Source: Faecalicatena sp. Marseille-Q4148 (lineage in GTDB: Bacteria > Bacillota > Clostridia > Lachnospirales > Lachnospiraceae). From it: DNA of 64,000 nt. Shown piece by piece: positions 61,265-64,000 of this stretch. The stretch is from contig CP073692.1 in assembly GCA_018228665.1 (NCBI GenBank), positions 2,926,046-2,990,045 of the forward strand, read 5' to 3'. Numbering within the stretch: the stretch's first letter is position 1; each line of letters starts with the position of its first letter. Below the pieces are notes generated by a model. That model saw only the letters and a list, made by a program, of their open reading frames with translations. It did no database searches and had not been told where the DNA came from. The position numbers and the translations under genes were made by a program.

Positions 61265-61720
61265 ATGAACACAACGATAATCGTTGCTCTTTTAGCGACA
61301 TTTACTGCCATTGTCACAGCCATTATTACTGATTTCTTAAACAAACGTAGTAAGCTGAAATTTGAAGAACGAAAATTAAAAGAGCAATACTATTTAGAAT
61401 TTATTCATGCGTTAAGCGAAAATATGAATAACTCAGAGTCTGCGGAGGCAACCATAAGATATAACCATGCTTTCAATAATTTGACTATTATCGCAAGTCC
61501 TAAAGTTTTATCGTCTCTATATGAATTTGCAGACTTATTGATAAACCACCTAAAAAATAATAGTGTTGCTGATTACGAAACTCAATATACTAAAGCATTT
61601 ACCAACCTAATCAAAGCAATGCGATCAGATTTGTATGGCAGCAAATCAAGCAAGGTTAATAAAGGATTGACCGAAATATATCTAATTAGTGGCATATTAA
61701 AATCTACTCCAACAGAATAG
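61265..61720 (+). CDS. Single-pass membrane protein of unknown function (AT-rich insertion)
   Basis: 151 residues: one N-terminal membrane helix (TIIVALLATFTAIVTAIITDFL) followed by a basic helical cytoplasmic domain (NKRSKLKFEERKLKEQYYLEFIHALSENMNN). Not a known transfer protein. It is much more AT-rich than its neighbours and has its own promoter, which suggests an inserted cargo gene between virB4 and the methylase. This membrane-plus-helical-bundle plan is seen in some defence or effector-type proteins, but no specific function can be claimed. Confidence 0.6.
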   Translation: MNTTIIVALLATFTAIVTAIITDFLNKRSKLKFEERKLKEQYYLEFIHALSENMNNSESAEATIRYNHAFNNLTIIASPKVLSSLYEFADLLINHLKNNSVADYETQYTKAFTNLIKAMRSDLYGSKSSKVNKGLTEIYLISGILKSTPTE

Positions 61721-61753
61721 AAAGATTGTAGATTTAGCACTCATGTAAAGAGC

Positions 61754-62824
61754 ATGGGTGCTATTTTTATGCCCAGAAATGAGGTGAATAAAATTTGTAA
61801 AATCAAACTGACCCATTTAAGCCTGTTCTCCGGTATCGGCGGTCTGGACCTGGCGGCGGAGGCTGCCGGCTTTGAAACGGTCTGCCAGTGTGAATGGGCG
61901 GATTATCCCTACGCCGTTTTAGAAAAGCACTGGCCGGACGTTCCGAAATTCAGGGATATAACCACTTTAACAAAGGAGGCATTTTTTGAAAAAACAGGAC
62001 TTGAAACCGTCACGGTCATCTCCGGAGGCTTCCCCTGCCAGCCTTTCTCCACCGCAGGAAAGCAGAAAGGATTTGAGGATGAACGCTACCTGTGGCCGGA
62101 GATGTGCCGGGTTATTACAGAACTTAAGCCCCGTTTCGTGCTTGGGGAAAATGTTGCTGGCTTCATCAATATGGGGCTCGACAAAACGATCTTTGACCTG
62201 GCAAAAGCGGGATACGCTGTTCTCCCATTCGTATTTCCGGCTTGCGGCGTCGGCGCATGGCATGAGCGCCAGCGAACTTTTATCATCGCGGCTGATGTTT
62301 CCTACGCCCCTTGCCTCCGACAAGGGGACCGTAAAGGACGCCCAAAGCCTGGATGTGTACCTGTCGGACAATGGGATTTTCCGAAAGAAGAACAAAAGCG
62401 GGGCGATCTGGAGCCTGCCCCTATCGGCTGCGGTGTTCTACCTGACGCCGGTAGCCTCGGACGGGTTCCGCTCTACCCTGAAACCATCTGCCTACGACCC
62501 GAAAAAGAAGAACGGGAACCTGGCAGCCCAGGTGATCTTCCAGGAAAATCCCCTCTCGGACAAGGCGGCCTTAAACCCGGACTGGGTGGAATGGCTTATG
62601 GGCTTCCCGAAAGGATGGACGGAGCTGTCCTCTGGAACAGGGAGCCGGAGGGAGTGCCCCGCATAACGGAGCAGACCAAAGACCGGGCACTCCGCTTAAA
62701 GACCCTGGGGAATGCGGTCTGCCCTCCCCAGGCGTATCCTATCTTTCACTTTATGGCGGAGATACTGACCGGCAGGTGTAAAAAACATTGTATCTGGGAG
62801 GTGATGGAACATGAAACAGTATAA
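61754..62824 (+). CDS. C5-cytosine DNA methyltransferase
   Basis: 356 residues. Motifs: FSGIGGLDLAAEAAGF (I), catalytic GGFPCQPFSTAGKQKG (IV), ENVAGF (VI), ERQRTFIIAADV (VIII) and C-terminal LKTLGNAVCPPQAYPIF (X). It probably protects transferring DNA from restriction in the recipient. The start is unclear: ATGs at 61754 and 61769 lack a binding site, whereas GAGGTG lies before ATT at about 61796. Between about 62,295 and 62,640 a second frame also carries methylase-like motifs (see findings). No restriction enzyme is adjacent. It overlaps the hydrolase gene by 14 bp. Confidence 0.82.
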   Translation: MGAIFMPRNEVNKICKIKLTHLSLFSGIGGLDLAAEAAGFETVCQCEWADYPYAVLEKHWPDVPKFRDITTLTKEAFFEKTGLETVTVISGGFPCQPFSTAGKQKGFEDERYLWPEMCRVITELKPRFVLGENVAGFINMGLDKTIFDLAKAGYAVLPFVFPACGVGAWHERQRTFIIAADVSYAPCLRQGDRKGRPKPGCVPVGQWDFPKEEQKRGDLEPAPIGCGVLPDAGSLGRVPLYPETICLRPEKEEREPGSPGDLPGKSPLGQGGLKPGLGGMAYGLPERMDGAVLWNREPEGVPRITEQTKDRALRLKTLGNAVCPPQAYPIFHFMAEILTGRCKKHCIWEVMEHETV

Positions 62825-64000
62825 GCCCCGTGACAAGGTGACCCAGAAGATTACCCGTGAGGGTGCGGTGGAGGAAAACCAGACCACGGGCAAAAGCGAA
62901 AATATCAGTGGCAAAGAAAAGGAGGCGGATTTTTCCGGGCGGCTTCACTTTACCGAGGAAGATCGTGCCATGCCGGAACTGGACCGCTATATCCGCAAAG
63001 CGGAACAGGCGGCGGATAAAGCGGAGGCTGCCAGGGAGCGTATCCCAAAGAAGAAAAAGCTGACCCGTGAACGGCTCTATGATGAGGCAAAGGGCAAGGG
63101 CAAAACGAAACTCCGTTTTGAGGAAGTGGAAAAGCCCATGTCGGAAGTCGCAAAGACAAACCCTGTTTCCCGTCCGGCTTCCCTGGCGGGCCGCATGGTG
63201 GCGGGCAAAGCCCACGGCAAAATCCATGAAGTGGAAAAAGAAAATTCCGGCGTGGAGGCAGGGCACAGTATTGAACGGACCGGTGAGCGGGCTCTTTCCA
63301 AAGGTTCCGGTATGGCAAAGACCGCCCTCCGTAACCACCGCTTAAAGCCCTACCGGGAGGCTGCCAAAGCGGAACAGGCTCTCCATAAGACCAATGTGAA
63401 TTTCCAGTATCACAAGGTCCTATCGGAGAACCCAAACCTTTCCTCCAACCCGCTCTCCCGGTTCCTGCAGAAACAGAAGATCAAGCATAATTACGCTAAG
63501 GATGTGAAAAACGCTGGCAAAGCAGCCGGAAAAACCGGACAGGCGGCAAGTACAGCCACAAAGAAAACCGCCCAGGCAGGGGAAAAAGGAGCCCGTTTTA
63601 TTGCAAGGCATTGGAAAGGGGCTCTCCTGGTCCTGGCAATCGGGCTTCTTATCCTGGTACTGGCCGGCGGCATTTCCTCCTGCACCAATATGGTGATCGG
63701 CGGCCTGGGTGCTGTCACCGCCACCTCCTATCCGTCAGAAGAACAGGATATGAAAGCGGTGGAGGCGGCTTACACCGCTATGGAACAGGATTTACAGTAT
63801 GAGCTTGACAACTACGAAAGCCTGAACCCAGGATATGATGAGTACCGCTTTGAACTGGACGGTATCCACCATGACCCTCACGAACTGGCGGCTTATCTTT
63901 CCGCTTACTTTGGCGGAGCCTACACCACGGCGTCTGCACAAGGGCAACTCCAAACGGTTTTTGACCTGCAGTATGAGCTTACCGAAACGGAAACGGAGGA
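62811..64000 (+). CDS. CD1108-type cell-wall hydrolase of ICE2 (partial, runs off window)
   Basis: Open from ATG 62811 (site GGGAGGTG) to the window end, 396 residues visible. A charged disordered N terminus, a basic helical region (AEQALHKTNVNFQYHKVLSENPNLSS...FLQKQKIKHNYAKD) and one transmembrane helix (GALLVLAIGLLILVLAGGI, about 270-290) are followed by the start of the outer domain (NPGYDEYRFELDGIHHDPHELAAYLSAYFGG). This matches the organisation of the ICE1 hydrolase; M23 and NlpC/P60 domains are expected beyond the window. Confidence 0.82.
   Translation, partial: MKQYKPRDKVTQKITREGAVEENQTTGKSENISGKEKEADFSGRLHFTEEDRAMPELDRYIRKAEQAADKAEAARERIPKKKKLTRERLYDEAKGKGKTKLRFEEVEKPMSEVAKTNPVSRPASLAGRMVAGKAHGKIHEVEKENSGVEAGHSIERTGERALSKGSGMAKTALRNHRLKPYREAAKAEQALHKTNVNFQYHKVLSENPNLSSNPLSRFLQKQKIKHNYAKDVKNAGKAAGKTGQAASTATKKTAQAGEKGARFIARHWKGALLVLAIGLLILVLAGGISSCTNMVIGGLGAVTATSYPSEEQDMKAVEAAYTAMEQDLQYELDNYESLNPGYDEYRFELDGIHHDPHELAAYLSAYFGGAYTTASAQGQLQTVFDLQYELTETETE

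Noticed and set aside
1..64000. CRISPR arrays, tRNA or rRNA genes
   Set aside because: No regularly spaced direct repeats and no cloverleaf or rRNA-like sequence were seen on reading either strand.

Overview
This window is almost entirely mobile DNA of a gut-type Firmicute, most likely a Lachnospiraceae/Clostridia relative. The evidence is strong AGGAGG ribosome binding sites, SpoVG, class B sortase and Cna-B surface proteins, and Tn1549/CTn-type conjugation genes (PcfB, VirD4, Maff2, TrbL/VirB6, PrgI, VirB4, CD1108-type hydrolase, DUF4315, DUF4366, TopB, DUF3849, CD1845, cysteine-rich VLP). No housekeeping gene, rRNA or tRNA was seen.

Layout. (1) 1-722 is the 5' part of an AraC-type regulator. 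(2) About 1,022-45,700, nearly all on the minus strand, is a long conjugative element (called ICE1 here). In transcription order it has a head gene, a replication-initiator-like protein, a Toprim primase, polyvalent and accessory proteins, PcfB, VirD4, Maff2, VirB6, SpoVG, an MT-A70 methylase, PrgI, VirB4, a cell-wall hydrolase, DUF4315, DUF4366, a giant Cna-B adhesin fused to a class B sortase, a small nucleotide-metabolism cassette (ThyX, dUTPase), TopB, accessory proteins, MobC, an AbiE toxin-antitoxin pair and the MobA relaxase. (3) About 45,920-50,200, plus strand and AT-rich, is a mobilizable element: an integrase remnant, a MobC/RHH-like protein, a RepA-like ATPase, a MobV relaxase and a GNAT acetyltransferase. 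(4) About 50,560-64,000, plus strand, is a second, divergent copy of the transfer module (ICE2). It has the same core order but lacks the accessory cluster, carries a C5 cytosine methylase, and runs off the window in its cell-wall hydrolase. The two modules are head to head, with the AT-rich element between them.

Three group II introns interrupt the conjugation ATPases. Two near-identical 2,789-bp copies sit at exactly the same site in the two virB4 genes. A third, different 2,503-bp intron sits in ICE1 virD4 directly behind the Walker A motif. Exon lengths stay in frame after precise removal of each intron, so these genes should work only if splicing works.

The most unusual signals are: a short motif of the type [KR]-x-S-[LVIM]-x3-L, placed about 27-36 residues from the C terminus of about a dozen otherwise unrelated cytosolic accessory proteins (a possible shared docking or translocation tag); the adhesin-sortase fusion with a thioester domain; the twin introns; attenuator-like terminators in front of both head genes; a methylase whose C-terminal family motifs are readable in two overlapping frames; and several genes whose best-supported start codons are ATT, ATC or ATA.
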